Positions 12,438-25,400 of a stretch of 64,000 bases of DNA are shown one piece after another. Source of the stretch: Taudactylus pleione (Eukaryota; Chordata; Amphibia; Anura; Myobatrachidae). The DNA lies in NCBI GenBank assembly GCA_031769625.1, contig JAUIMM010000646.1, positions 806,501-870,500 of the forward strand, written 5' to 3'. Made by a program: the position numbers and the translations under genes. Every line of letters begins with the position of its first letter. The stretch's first letter is position 1. The notes beneath the pieces are model-generated. The model was not told where the DNA came from. It saw only the letters and a program-made list of their open reading frames with translations, and did not search any database.

Positions 12438-15400
12438 GTATATACTATAGTGACATTTAAGATTTAAAATACACTAACATCCCCACTGTGAGCTACCCCA
12501 AACCACCTGCTCCCTCACAGTGTGTGACTGTATTTATAGGGACCCTGGGCCTGATTCAGCAAGGATCGCAGTAGCAAAGACGCTCGCCATCGGTCGATTA
12601 ATTTGCATTGCGCATGCATCGCAGTGCACGAACTAGCAATTGCGATTGGAACTGTGTTTGCAGAGGCTACGCAGACCCCAAGCACAGTGATTGACAGGAA
12701 GTGCCGTTTCTGGGTAATGGCGGAGGGTGGTCGGGCGAACACAGGCGTGCATTTGCATTTCACCGCTAATATTAGCAACTGTGGTGCGTGCGTTCTAGCA
12801 GAATAGCGATCCTTGCTGAACAGGCCCTCAGTGCAGACAAGCTCTTCATCCCCATTACACAGCTGACGAGTAGCAGCAGTGTTAAGACCCTTACACATTA
12901 CACGATATTGCTATCAATTTGCCCGATTCCGATGTATCGGAACGACAAATCGGCAATATAGCGCAGTGTGTATGTACTACATCGTGTAGTGCGCGCTCCC
13001 GTGGGGTCGTTAGCCGCATCGTCTGATCTTTTGTACATGTAGGAAGATCATGCGATGCGGCTGACGATCCCATGTAGCGCTGTGCGGCAGGGGCCGGCCT
13101 ATCGGGTGGTCGGGCACCGGATCACCCAGTGTGTATGGACAGCCTGAATTGTTGGCCCGTCAGCACAGGGATTGTGGGTCGCATCGCTGGGTACACAAAC
13201 GTTAAGTGTGTGCCCAGCTATAGGGAACAAGCAATTGTCACATTACAGATGTATGTGTACAGCTTCTCATAATCCGCATGCTGCAGCATCGCCTGGCCTG
13301 GTTTTACTCCATAGAAAATAATGGATTGTGGCTGGTGTGAGAAGACTAATTATTTACATTTTGTAAATAGGCAAAGTGCATTGCTTAAATTGGCTTTTAT
13401 ACATTTTTTTGTACCACAAAGTGAAAAGTGATAAGGTGCCAGCCAATCAGCTCCCAACTGTCATTTTTCAAACACAGCCTGTGAGATGACAGTGGAGAGC
13501 TGATTGGCTGGCACCTTATCACTTACTTATCACTTTTCACTCTGTCTCCTAACACTGCTTAATAAATAGACCCCTTAAAGTGGAGGAGTGAAAAAAGGAA
13601 TCCCTCTCTGGTGCTAATTTGGCAAAGCAGACAAGGGGTATATGTATCAAAGCTTGATGTGAGATAAAATTGTGAGATATATATATATCACCAACCAATC
13701 AGCTTCTAACTTATGCTGGGCATACATTATACAATTATCTGTCAGATATCTGTCCAATCTGGCTGGTTGGAATGAAAACCTGGTAATGTATGGGAGCTAA
13801 TGACAGTCGATCATATGGTCTTAAACACTGGAAAACGGACGAAAAACTATTTTTCAAATTGCTTAAATTTGTGTGTTTTAACCAATTTGTCTGAACGACC
13901 ATTTTTGTCTGTTTTCCAGTGTTTGTGAGCCAATGGACGATTGTCATTTGCTCCCATACATTACCAGGTTTTCATTCCAACCAGCCAGACTGGACAGATA
14001 TCTGACAGATAATTGTATAGTGTATGCCCAGCATTACATTTTGCAGGCTGCGTTTAAGAAATGATAGTTTGGAGCTGATTGGATGGTGATATATATTTTG
14101 CAATTTTATCTCACATCAACACCAAGCTTTGATACACATGCCCCTAAGACAATCTTGTCTATTAATGCAGCACCAATCACATTACCCAGCACTGTACACC
14201 GAATGTTTAATAATTCACATCAATCCTCGCCATACAATATTTTTGTGATAAGCCATTTGGGCTACCGGCATGTTTTTGGAGTGTGAAAGGAAACTAAAAC
14301 ACTCGTAAGGAAACCCATGAAAACGTGGGGAGAACATACAAACTGCAAGTGCCGGAACAGCGCTTACTGCTGCCCTGTGCCGCCCCCAAACACATGATGT
14401 CACACGAAGGGGTGGTTCCGCTGGCTGGAGAAATTAGAGAGCTGCCCGGACGCTCCAAGCAGCACTACAGCTGCGCTAATGGTCAGATGCAGGGACATTG
14501 GGGCAGCGACAGTGTCGCCCCCAGGACCCTGCGCCAAGCAACAGCACTGCTTGCACATCACTCCCTACGGCGATAAGAACTCCACACAGATAATGCCCAA
14601 ATCCCATTGGTTTGAGACAGCAATGCTTCCCAAAGTGCCAGCTCTGCCTCTGTGTCACATATGAAAGTTAGGAATGTATGCGGTGGTTTGTTGATGCTTA
14701 GCATATCTTTTGCTTCACAGTGCCAGCACACCACACCCAATAAACATGCTTTATATCATTATTGCAGGCAAACACGATGAGTGAAGGAAAAAAGTCATCT
14801 GAGTTCTATAGTCTCAGCCTTATTGGACTGCAGCCATGGACTCAATATGACCTGAGAGTGCGATGTATGTCAGAGTCATCCCTGGCTGGGTGGAGCAATT
14901 GGAGTCAAGTACTATCAGTCTGGACACGAGAAGATGGTGTGTTGTTAATTGAATTGCTTGTTCTGGTCTGATATCGCTCAGGGAGTAATAATGAAGCAAA
15001 TATGCTAATGACCATTTCATAAGTATTTATAACTAATGTAACCCCCCTTTACCCTCTAAAGGGACCCAAGGTTACTAACTCCCATGTAATCTCTTTTACC
15101 CACCTTAAACTCCTATTAGTGCCTCCACCCTGGGCTGCAACTAGGGGGGGGGGGGGCTAGAGGTGCACGTGCACCGGGTGCCGGATTGCAGGGGGTAAAA
15201 AAAGCTGACTCGAGGTGGCTTGGGGGCTGCAGATTCAGAAAACGGCTATCCAAAAATGGCCGCCGCCAAAGAGGAGACAAATGTTAGAGGTCCTTACTGG
15301 CCCTCTAGTGTCTGTCTCCTACTTGGCGGTGGCCATTTTTGGATGGCCGTTTTCAGCAGATTCCATGCGGACTAGCCGTCCGCATGGACTCTGCTGAAAA

Positions 15401-15699
15401 TGGCCATCCAAAAATGGCCGCCGCCAAGGAGGAGACAGATGCTAGAGGTCCTACTACAGTTCTCTCAGTCTGCTGGCAGCTCCTCCTATATCTCTGTCCC
15501 TGCCCTTCTTTTCCTGACAGGAACCAAACCACTCCCAGTTAAATCACTCCGCCCATTCTTCTAGTGTGTGTGTGTATCCCATACAATGAGATACATCCCC
15601 ACCAAAAAAAGAAGTACCATATAAACTTCCATGTACATACACAAAATAGATATACTGTACCTGTATACATAAATTATAGAAGGGACATGTACATGAATA

Positions 15700-15744
<45 letters not shown>

Positions 15745-16386
15745 CTTTACCTCACAAATTGTACATTTATAAATATTACAATCATTTATGAGTACAGTAC
15801 TTATTTTAACCCTTAACCAGGGTTACACTAATAATAATAATTAACCCCTCACGAAGGTTTTAGTTTAATATATGTACAGTACTGCATTGAATTTGGTTTC
15901 ACATTAGTATGACTGGTAGAGTTCTGCTTTCTGCCCCTGGGTTTTTATATAGAAAATGTTGTCTTGGTCTTTGGAACCTGTACAGTTTGTGTGTGAATTC
16001 AATTCAGTGTGATGGTTGTGAAGTGCCCCCGGTACTGTCAGGCAAAGGCACATCACAACCAGTAACATCGCTCATTGGGCCTCTCTCGCCATAGAGGCGC
16101 GCAAGAAAAGTTGTGATTATTCGGATATCACATTAAGCAGTAATATGCAGCTAAACATTGCGGTAGCACATTGCTACATTGAATATCACTGTGTGAATCT
16201 CTATGCAGGCATGGATAACTTGTGGTACCAGCATATCATAACAGCTGGCATTGCATACTGGGGTTATTAGTTTCACAAACCCTGGAGAGCGACAGGCTTT
16301 CAGTGCCTGCTCTATTGCATCTATCCATTATTAAGAATATATAAATATGTAATATATATGTTCATCCAGACAGATAGACAGACAGG

Positions 16387-16455
<69 letters not shown>

Positions 16456-19400
16456 TGGAATCCATTTTCCAGAATCCTTGCATTTGAAACACCATCTCCC
16501 TCAGCAGTCAAGGAAAAGCACTGGTTTACATTTGATTTATCTGGATAACAGATTTCTTCTTAAAATAAATATCTTCAGTGCAAATCGTAAAATACTAATA
16601 ATATAATGTAAAATATAACTTTTAATACAATAAAATAAAATAATTTGAAATCATGACAATAAAAAAAGTTAAAAGCAAAATTGAAAAAAGATGGTTATAA
16701 AACATTAAGTCTCGCCCTCCCCCCCTTCCCCCCCAGACACACATATTCACACCAAGGTTGTTCAAGTAATTTCATATTGCAAGTTTATTATTCATGGTGT
16801 CATATCTGTGTGATTGCTTTCAGTGCCCACAGGTGCGCTCGATGTTTGGAGACAACTTGTGAATAATGAAGGCGATCGGATTGTGATTCTTTACTGGAGA
16901 GTAAGTGGTTTATATAAAATAATGTCTTAAGGTTCTGATTCATTACGAATCGCTATTGTGATTACGCACACAGACGGCCGATTGCTGCACATTGCTCGTG
17001 CATTGAAGTGCGTATGGCCGAAGATACCACTGCGATTGCAGAGACCACGCAGACCCATCGCAGGGTGATTGACAGGAAGCGAGCATTTGGGGGTGGTGAC
17101 GGGGGAGTAGTCGGTGAAATGCAGACGTGCCAGTCCGATTGAATGCCGGTGCATAGGCGTGCTTAAATTAGCCACTGCGACGGCTTACGCAGCCTGAGTA
17201 CTCACTGCATGCGACGAGGTTAGCGATTTCTGAGTAAGGTCAGACCTGTTGTAAGTGTGCGTGAGGGGCCGATGTTACTCGATATTCCTGATGTATACGC
17301 AGGATAGCAAAGCATTACGGATGCGCAAAAGCGACAGTGGCCGTCACTATGCTGGCTTTGGGCATCTCTATAATAGCTTTGCGATTGCAGTCATTACCAT
17401 ATTTCGCAGCTGACTTGAGTGCGTAATCGCAGCTGCGATCGCAATAGCGATCTGTAATGAATCAGGCCCTAAGACCTGTATTAGTAATGTAGGTGGGTTT
17501 TCTAACTTGCAGGGCCAGCCCTTAGGGCAGTGGCTTCGGCATTGGTATAGCTGTTAATGACCATGGCCCTGATTAATAGTTGTGCGGTATTGGACAGTGG
17601 CTGCATCTTTGTACATAGTAGCTGTGCAATACTGTACAGCTTATATTCTAATGGAGTCTAAGGACAAAAGACACCTACTGCCAGCAGTGCTGCTTATTTT
17701 ACTCAGACTGACTGCTGGAGCTCCTCTGCCAGAGTCAGGTGATCTGCGTGGAAGACCCTGGCCTAGGCACACCTACAAAACTGAGGTGGCACGCCCCCAG
17801 TTTGTAAACAGACCTCGTCTCCACCTACCAAACAGACGCAGTGTGTCAATCATACTTCAGTTTGGGGGCACTGTGAGCGATCTTGCAGACACTAGGCCTG
17901 ATTCAGCAGGGCACGCTAGAGCACTGCTGAACGCAGATTCCCGATGTTTGGGAATCTGCGCAGGCACAGGACTTATTCTGCGAGTGCGCAGAATGGGTCC
18001 TGCTAACTCGCTTGCAAACTGCAGGCATACTGTCAGGGAGTGACAGTCTGCTGCCGTTTGTGGGCGGGGAGGGGGTGGTGATGCCCCCCGTTTCCCGATA
18101 CGGAGGCGCGTTGCAGGGGAGGGAAGAAGCCGGGATCTCCATCTGCAGATGGAGATTTCCTGCCTCTTCCTCTAAACTGCGGTGGCCAGCTGCAGGACCC
18201 TATGGGTCACCGCAGTCGGCCGATGGTACGCAGATTATGCAACGCTGCGTTGGACAACGTAGCTCGGATAAGTAATGCACAGGAGTGATGCCTCCTGCAA
18301 GGATCGCAATTGCAAAGCTGCCTGCGTGCATACATCATATCTATAGCCTGCGTGCATACATCATATCTATAGCCTGCGTGCATACATCATATATCTATAG
18401 CCCGCGTGCATACATCATATATCTATAGCCTGCATGCACACATCATATATCTATAGCCTGCATGCATACATCATATATCTATAATTATTAAATCAAGGAT
18501 AAGGGTCTGGGAAAGCACTTCTGCACTAGGTTTAGGTTTAAGAAGGTATATATACTTGTGTAATGGCCCCAATTAGACAATTTGTGGTACATATGAAATC
18601 ATTCTATGGGGGTGCTGCCAAGGACAATAAGTAAGAGTTTACAAAAAAGAGAAGAAAAGGGTATTGTCTCTTTGTTGGCACACATAGAGGATAATTGTAT
18701 ATAAAATATAACTTTTATTAAATAAATTATTTAAAAAATGTTTCGCCTTATTAGTGAAATATTCCAAGAAAAAAATATAATAAAAACATTGAAACAAATG
18801 TGTGTCATCAATTGATATTAAATTATTAATAATTCATTTGTCTCTGTGTCCCTTTCAGTTATGTTTCTGAGTAAAGATTCTATTAAATGTTGTTGTCTCC
18901 AGTGTCATTAATCATAACATATATTTATATAGTTGAAATCAATTGGCCCTGCATGTACTACCCACAATTGTAATTAGATATACTGTGTTGAAACTAAACC
19001 AAGATATAAATTCCATTGGTGATATTATGCTGCCATCTATTGGTTATGGTATGCCATTACATCTTTAGCTATTAAATGTAGAAAAGAAACCAGGTTGATT
19101 TAATGGGTGCTATATTATGCACAATGTCCTCTATAAGGGCCACCTATTTGTATTCATGGAATATTGTCACATGGGAACATGTATACAGTTCCTGATACAA
19201 ATCTTTGTGTCGCCTATTGGGTTAAGAAATAAACAATCAACTGCAGCAATCATATAAATTAATAGGATTGATAGTCTCTAAGAAGAGTTATATTGAGAAG
19301 TGTTAATAATATATCAATCAAAAAGCATTAACATTTGTGCTAAATGGTGTACATCGCATATTAAACCTCAATTTATATAAGTGTGTTATACCTCTGTTGT

Positions 19401-22400
19401 AGACAGAGGTATAACACACTTATCATATAAATTGAGGTTTAATATGCGATGTACACCATTTAGCACAAATGTTAATGCTTTTTGATTGATATATTATTAA
19501 CACTTCTCAATATAACTCTTCTTAGAGACTATCAATCCTATTAATTTATATGATTGCTGCAGTTGATTGTTTATTTCTTAACCCAATAGGCGACACAAAG
19601 ATTTGTATCAGGAACTGTATACATGTTCCCATGTGACAATATTCCATGAATACAAATAGGTGGCCCTTATAGAGGACATTGTGCATAATATAGCACCCAT
19701 TAAATCAACCTGGTTTCTTTTCTACATTTAATAGCTAAAGGTGTAATGGCATACCATAACCAATAGATGGCAGCATAATATCACCAATGGAATTTATATC
19801 TTGGTTTAGTTTCAACACAGTATATCTAATTACAATTGTGGGTAGTACATGCAGGGCCAATTGATCATATATCTATAGCCTGCGTGCATACATCATATCT
19901 ATAGCCTGCGTGCATACATCATATATCTATAGCCTGCGTGCATACATCATATCTATAACCTGCGTGCATACATCATATCTCTATAGCCTGCGTGCATACA
20001 TCATATATCTATAGCGTGCGTGCATACATCATATCTATAGCCTGCATGCATACATCATATATCTATAGCCTGTGTGCATACATCATATCTATAGCCTGCA
20101 TGCATACATCATATCTATAGCCTGCGTGCATACATCATATATCTATAGCCTGCGTGCAGCTTTGCAATTACGATCCTTGCAGAATCAGGCCCACTGGTGA
20201 GGTGACTGCCAATCATAAAATAAATGTCCACAATGAAGCATAACCATGTCCACCACATAACTGAACCTAAGGATGACAGGTAAACACAATTTACTTAATT
20301 TAATAATCTTTGCTGAATTTCTCAATAAGAAACTTTTGGCCTAACGGTATCGTAAAACAATGTAGTAGTGTATTCGTAATGTATAAAAGACATTTATATT
20401 TGATGTACTCTATCATTGATTGCACTTTGTATTTAGATACTTTATTAAATGACACGTGAACTCTGTTCTATTATTTAGCCTTCACCAGCATTTAGTGCCA
20501 ATGGAGTGATTTCTCACTACAGTATCAGATGGTGGACACTAGAGGGCACTCCTGTAATCAACAGCATTAAAGTCTCTGCCCAGGAGAACAGCTCACAAAT
20601 AAACATGGGTGGACAAGCTTACGCGTTTAGCGTTACGGCGGAAAATGGAGCTGGCGAATCTCCAGCCTCTGAGATAAGAATCTCTAAAGTCAGAGCAAAT
20701 GGTAAGTTCTTACAGCTTGCGTGGAATCTAATGCACTGCAGCATCTATATAATAATAATATTTTGGCTTTTGCATACTTGCCTATTGTGGCACAATCACA
20801 CAATTTGGTGGCCGCAGCATGACCATGTGAACCTGCTTTTGCCTTTTAAATGATTGCTTCTTTAAAGAATCAACGGAATCGCACCCAAGCCTTCGCAGGC
20901 TATTACATTTCCCCAGGGGCGTTTCTAGAGAGGAAGGGGCTCGTGTGCAGTCTCTGTCACGGGCCCCCTCCTCTCAGTCTGGCGGCCGGCAGCACACTGA
21001 GCGCAGAGTGGCCAGCGCCACACTTACAGACTCTGTGACTAGAGTGTGCCCTGACTCTATAGCGCATGAGCAGGTCACCGGGAAAATGGCCGCAGCAGCC
21101 ATTTTCCCTGTATTGCACATGCGCGAAACAACGGGAAAATGGCCACGGCGGCCATTTTCTTGCCGTTTTTACAGCGCTGACACCGGCGCCGACTTGGGAC
21201 TCCGGATAGGTTAAGTATGATATGGGTGCAGGGTGTGCCAGGGGCCCGTGTGCACTCATTATAAATACACACCTGCATTTCCCCCGATATCTCATTCAAG
21301 TCATAAAAACATTTTTAACACCACTTAACAATGAATGAATATGTCGCAGTCAACTCATTTAAATCATCAGTCATGCAGCGGTTTCTAAACTGGCCTTATG
21401 GTAAATCTGGGGTTTCTATATTTCTAAAGAGAAAAAACGTATATGATGCTTCAATTTATAATTCTATTCTAAAGTCTGGATTCTGTGCAGAACTGTGTCG
21501 GCATCACTTGGCGTTGACGCAATCCTGCCGGTAAACTGACTAAATTGCAATGCCACTGCTTAGTAAATTTAGCCCCATGCCTTATTTGTGTGCTCATTCC
21601 AGCCACGTTAATACCTGTCTATCAGCTGCTAAAACCTGTTATATACACAGCAATACAGAGCATTCAGTGAGGCTTCTTCTGCTGTCATTTCAGACAATGA
21701 ACGTGTGATTGCCCAGAAGACTTCCGGCAGAGATGGGGGAATTTACCTACAGTGGGACGGAAACCCTACTCTGCATGGATATGTCGTGCAATGGTGCAAT
21801 ACACCCAAACGTCCTCACTGTCATATTCAATGGAAGAAGTACAATTCCAGCGTGGAGAGCGACATTGTCAAATCCAGTAAGATAATTACAAATGAATACA
21901 AAAAAAACAAATGAAAGAAAGTTAGATTTAGATAAAAATTTCTGCAAAACTTATTTAAAAAAAAAAAATTTATCTAGTGTGAAGACATTTGTTAGATAAC
22001 CTTGTGTGCACATTTTTCTTATTGATTTTCGGCGCAGTAATGGTTTTGGCTGGTGAGAATCCTGTACAGCTTTGGTGAAAGTGAGGATTTCTGCAGTGTC
22101 GGACTGGGGCATGAAGGGCCGTCCGGGAAAATGCAGTTGTAGAGGCCAAAGCTTAAGTGGCGTGGTCAGCCACCAGAGGGGGTGTGGTCAGCCACCAGAG
22201 GGGGTGTGGTCAGCCACCAGAGGGGGTGTGATCAGCTATCACAGAGGCTTGGCTAACCTTTGGAGAATATATAGTAAATACCGATAGTGCATGCATGATC
22301 AGTGGCGTAACTAGGGCAGGGCGAGCGGGGTTCGTGCCCTGGGCGCCGTTGGACCGGCGGCGCGCCGCCGGCCATGGTACCGGCCTGCTCGCCCTAGATA

Positions 22401-25400
22401 GCCAGTGTAGCGCCGACCGCAATGAGTGCGGTCAGCACTACACATTTGCACAGGACCGGCGCTAGGCTTCCAGCTCCGGTCCTGTGCTGCATGCCTGAGT
22501 CCGTTCCCTCCCCCTGAGCGCTTGCCCAATAGCGCCAGGAGGCGGGCTCAGGCTGTGCATAACACACGCATCGCCGCCAGCGCTGGCGGCGATGCGTGTG
22601 TTAAACAGCAGCCAATGAGAGTCAGATAGACTCTCATTGACTGCTGCAGCACCCACTGCAAGAGCCGGACTTCCGTCCGGCTCCTGCAGTGGGTAATGGG
22701 ACTGACGTCATGACGTCAGTCCCATAATGCTGAGCGCGCCAGCCCGGGCGGACTGGAGGGCGGGAGCGGCATCGCGGACAGGAGCAGGAGCAGCGTGGAA
22801 TCAGGTAAGTATATTTTTATATATATTTATTTATTTTTAAACCTATCTGCACAACGGGGGAGGGGTTGGCTACTACTGGGGGGGACCTCTACTGGGGGTG
22901 CCATTGGGAGGACCTCTTTTGGGGGGGGGCTACTCTACTGGGAACTACTACTTGGGGGGGGGACTACCACTGGGGGCATTCTAAAAGGGGCCTAGTATTA
23001 CTAGAGGCACTGCACTCGGGGGACCACTACTGGGGGCAATAATAGGAGGGGCCACTACAGGGACCACTGGATGGGGGGGATCACTACTGGGAGCCTGCAT
23101 CAGGGGGACCACTACTGGGGGCACTGCATGGGAGGGGGGGACACTACTGCTGGGGGCACTATATAAGGGGCTTACTGCTAGGGGCACTGCGGGGACCACT
23201 ACAGGGGGCACTAGATAGGGGGGATCACTACAGGGTGCCTGCATAAGGGGACCACTACTGGGAAAACTGCATGGGGGGGACTACTGCTGGGGGCACTATA
23301 TAAAAGGGCACTGTATAAGGGGATACCGCTACTGGGCGCACTGCATTGTGGGGACTGCTACTGGGGGCACTGCATAAGGGGGAACACTACGTGGGGCACT
23401 GCATTTGGGGGGGCCACTACTGGGGGTACTGAGTAAGGGGAACTAATTGGGGGCTGTATAAGAGGAACCACTACTGGGGATACTGTATAAGGGGCACTAC
23501 TATGGGCATGCATGAGAGGGACCACAACTGCATACGGGGGATACTGTATAAGGGGTACTACTGACTTCCGGTGGGCGGGGCACCCAGAGTGGCCGCATTT
23601 TACTTGGGCTCCAGCCTTATATGCTATAAATGACCCAGGCTTGGGCTTCTTCACCCGAATTAATCACCCAAAAGCTGCCTACTGCAATGCCACTGTACTA
23701 CAGAGTGGCTTGTTTCAGTTATTGGGTCTGGAGCCAGAATCTATCCACCGGGATTCCAGCCTGAAAAGTTCAGGCGTTTATGACCGCCCCCCGCCATCTT
23801 GGGCACGAAAAGCCTGAGAGAAGACTCTCCTTCTCCTGCTATAACGGCCATTTCCTCCTTCTCCGGAGTCACATCACAGAGATTGCTAGCCCCCTTGAAG
23901 ACTACACCCGCATGGGATAATTGTCTGTGGCAGCAGAAAACTGGCATGCGTTCGCGGACCATTTGCTTCACCCGCTGCTGACGTCCTGGCCTGAAGTGGT
24001 TAACACACGGAGACGCTGTACCTGTGACCGCTCCCTTTGATCGGCGGTGTGGGTGTTCAGGTCGTGCGCTGCGGGTCCGGAGCCTCTCCTCTGGTCATCG
24101 GCAGCGGAGATCATCGATCCCCTCCGATACTGCACCATAGCCTGAGGATATTCTAGTGGCCGCGCGATTGTTATACTCAGCGGAGCTTACCTGCCGGACG
24201 CGGGCTGAAGTTCCGGGGGGCGATGTCCGGGTGATAGGGGTGCGCCTGTTCGGTGTATTTCCTAGATCCCACTGCATACTCAGCCGCTGACGGGACCGTC
24301 CTTCCGGGCACCTCTGCCGCAAGCTGCGCGGCCTGATACCCCCTCCACTGCTGTTCCTGAGACGGTGTCTCCCCGAATGTGACTGTCAATATAGCTGGGG
24401 ATCTATCTGGCTCCGATCCTTTGCTGGATGTTGGCAGCTTTTTGCTGAAGACCGCTGCACGCCTGGAGACCTGTTTGATGCCCTTGAGATTGCACGGACA
24501 TCGACGGACCTGTCATAGATCCTGGGCCCCCTTTTGCTGCATTCGAAGGAGACGATCTGATCTTAAGTGCCTTATACCCTGATGTGATAGTCGGAGGATA
24601 CCTACTTGGAAGCTGTTGCTTATCTCCCCCCCCCCCCCGGTTTGTCATTTTTGTTTTTTTACCCCCCCCCTTTTTTTTTTTTTATATTCCTGGTGTTTCT
24701 CCCCTCACCCCGCTCTTTGTCCCACTATCTCCCTTTCTGCTCTCCCCTTGGTCTTCTTTTTTCTCTCTATCCCCACCGCTGACGGCCAAATAGCATACTG
24801 CTGTAAAGAAGAGAAGAATAAAATACCTCCTTTGCGAAGGTACTTGGGACTGGTCCATTAACCTTTGTGGTACTGTCTGGGACTTTTACCTTTTTTTTGA
24901 TCTGGACTCTCAGGGGACCCTAACCTCTACACAGAAGTCTGATTTCCGGTACCTGCCAACAATCCATTGTCTTTCTGGCTGAAGACTAATCTTAATAACT
25001 ATTCGACCCCCTCTGCTTCTCCCCCAACGCCGATTACCTGCCTGGATGTCAATCTTATCCCCATACCGCGGTCTCTGAGTGCTGAGGAGGCTTCGCTGAT
25101 TCGGACCCTGGGCTGCTGTTGTCCGGACTTTCTATTTTTGCTGTTCTGGGAGAGGGTGGAAGCCGGGGTGCTCAACTTGCTGCACTTGGCTAATACTCCG
25201 GCTGATCCTGGACTTTGTTGTGCCATGCTGAAAGTCTGATAAGTAACATAGCTAAATATTTATACTTGTTGTTTTTCTTTTTGTGAGCTTTTAGTATATT
25301 GTACGTTGAACAGTGAAGATATAACTTTGTCTATCATATGTATTATATCTGATCTAACATTAGAACATCGCTGCCATCTACTGGTCAAAGTGACAAACAA

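Larger units (their letters stand above)
17894..20192. mobile_element. Large foldback element with minisatellite and nested palindrome
   Basis: Ends AGGCCTGATTCAGCAG and CTGCA-GAATCAGGCCC-like, with ACT on both sides (17891-17893, 20193-20195). Inside the ends, GCAAGGATCGCAATTGCAAAGC (18298 region) pairs with GCTTTGCAATTACGATCCTTGC (20157 region). The centre is a 26-30 bp tandem repeat interrupted by an inserted palindromic element. Largest copy of its family here. Confidence 0.65.

Noticed and set aside
18325..20157. Regular short repeats resembling a CRISPR array
   Set aside because: Contiguous tandem minisatellite with no unique spacers, in a vertebrate genome.
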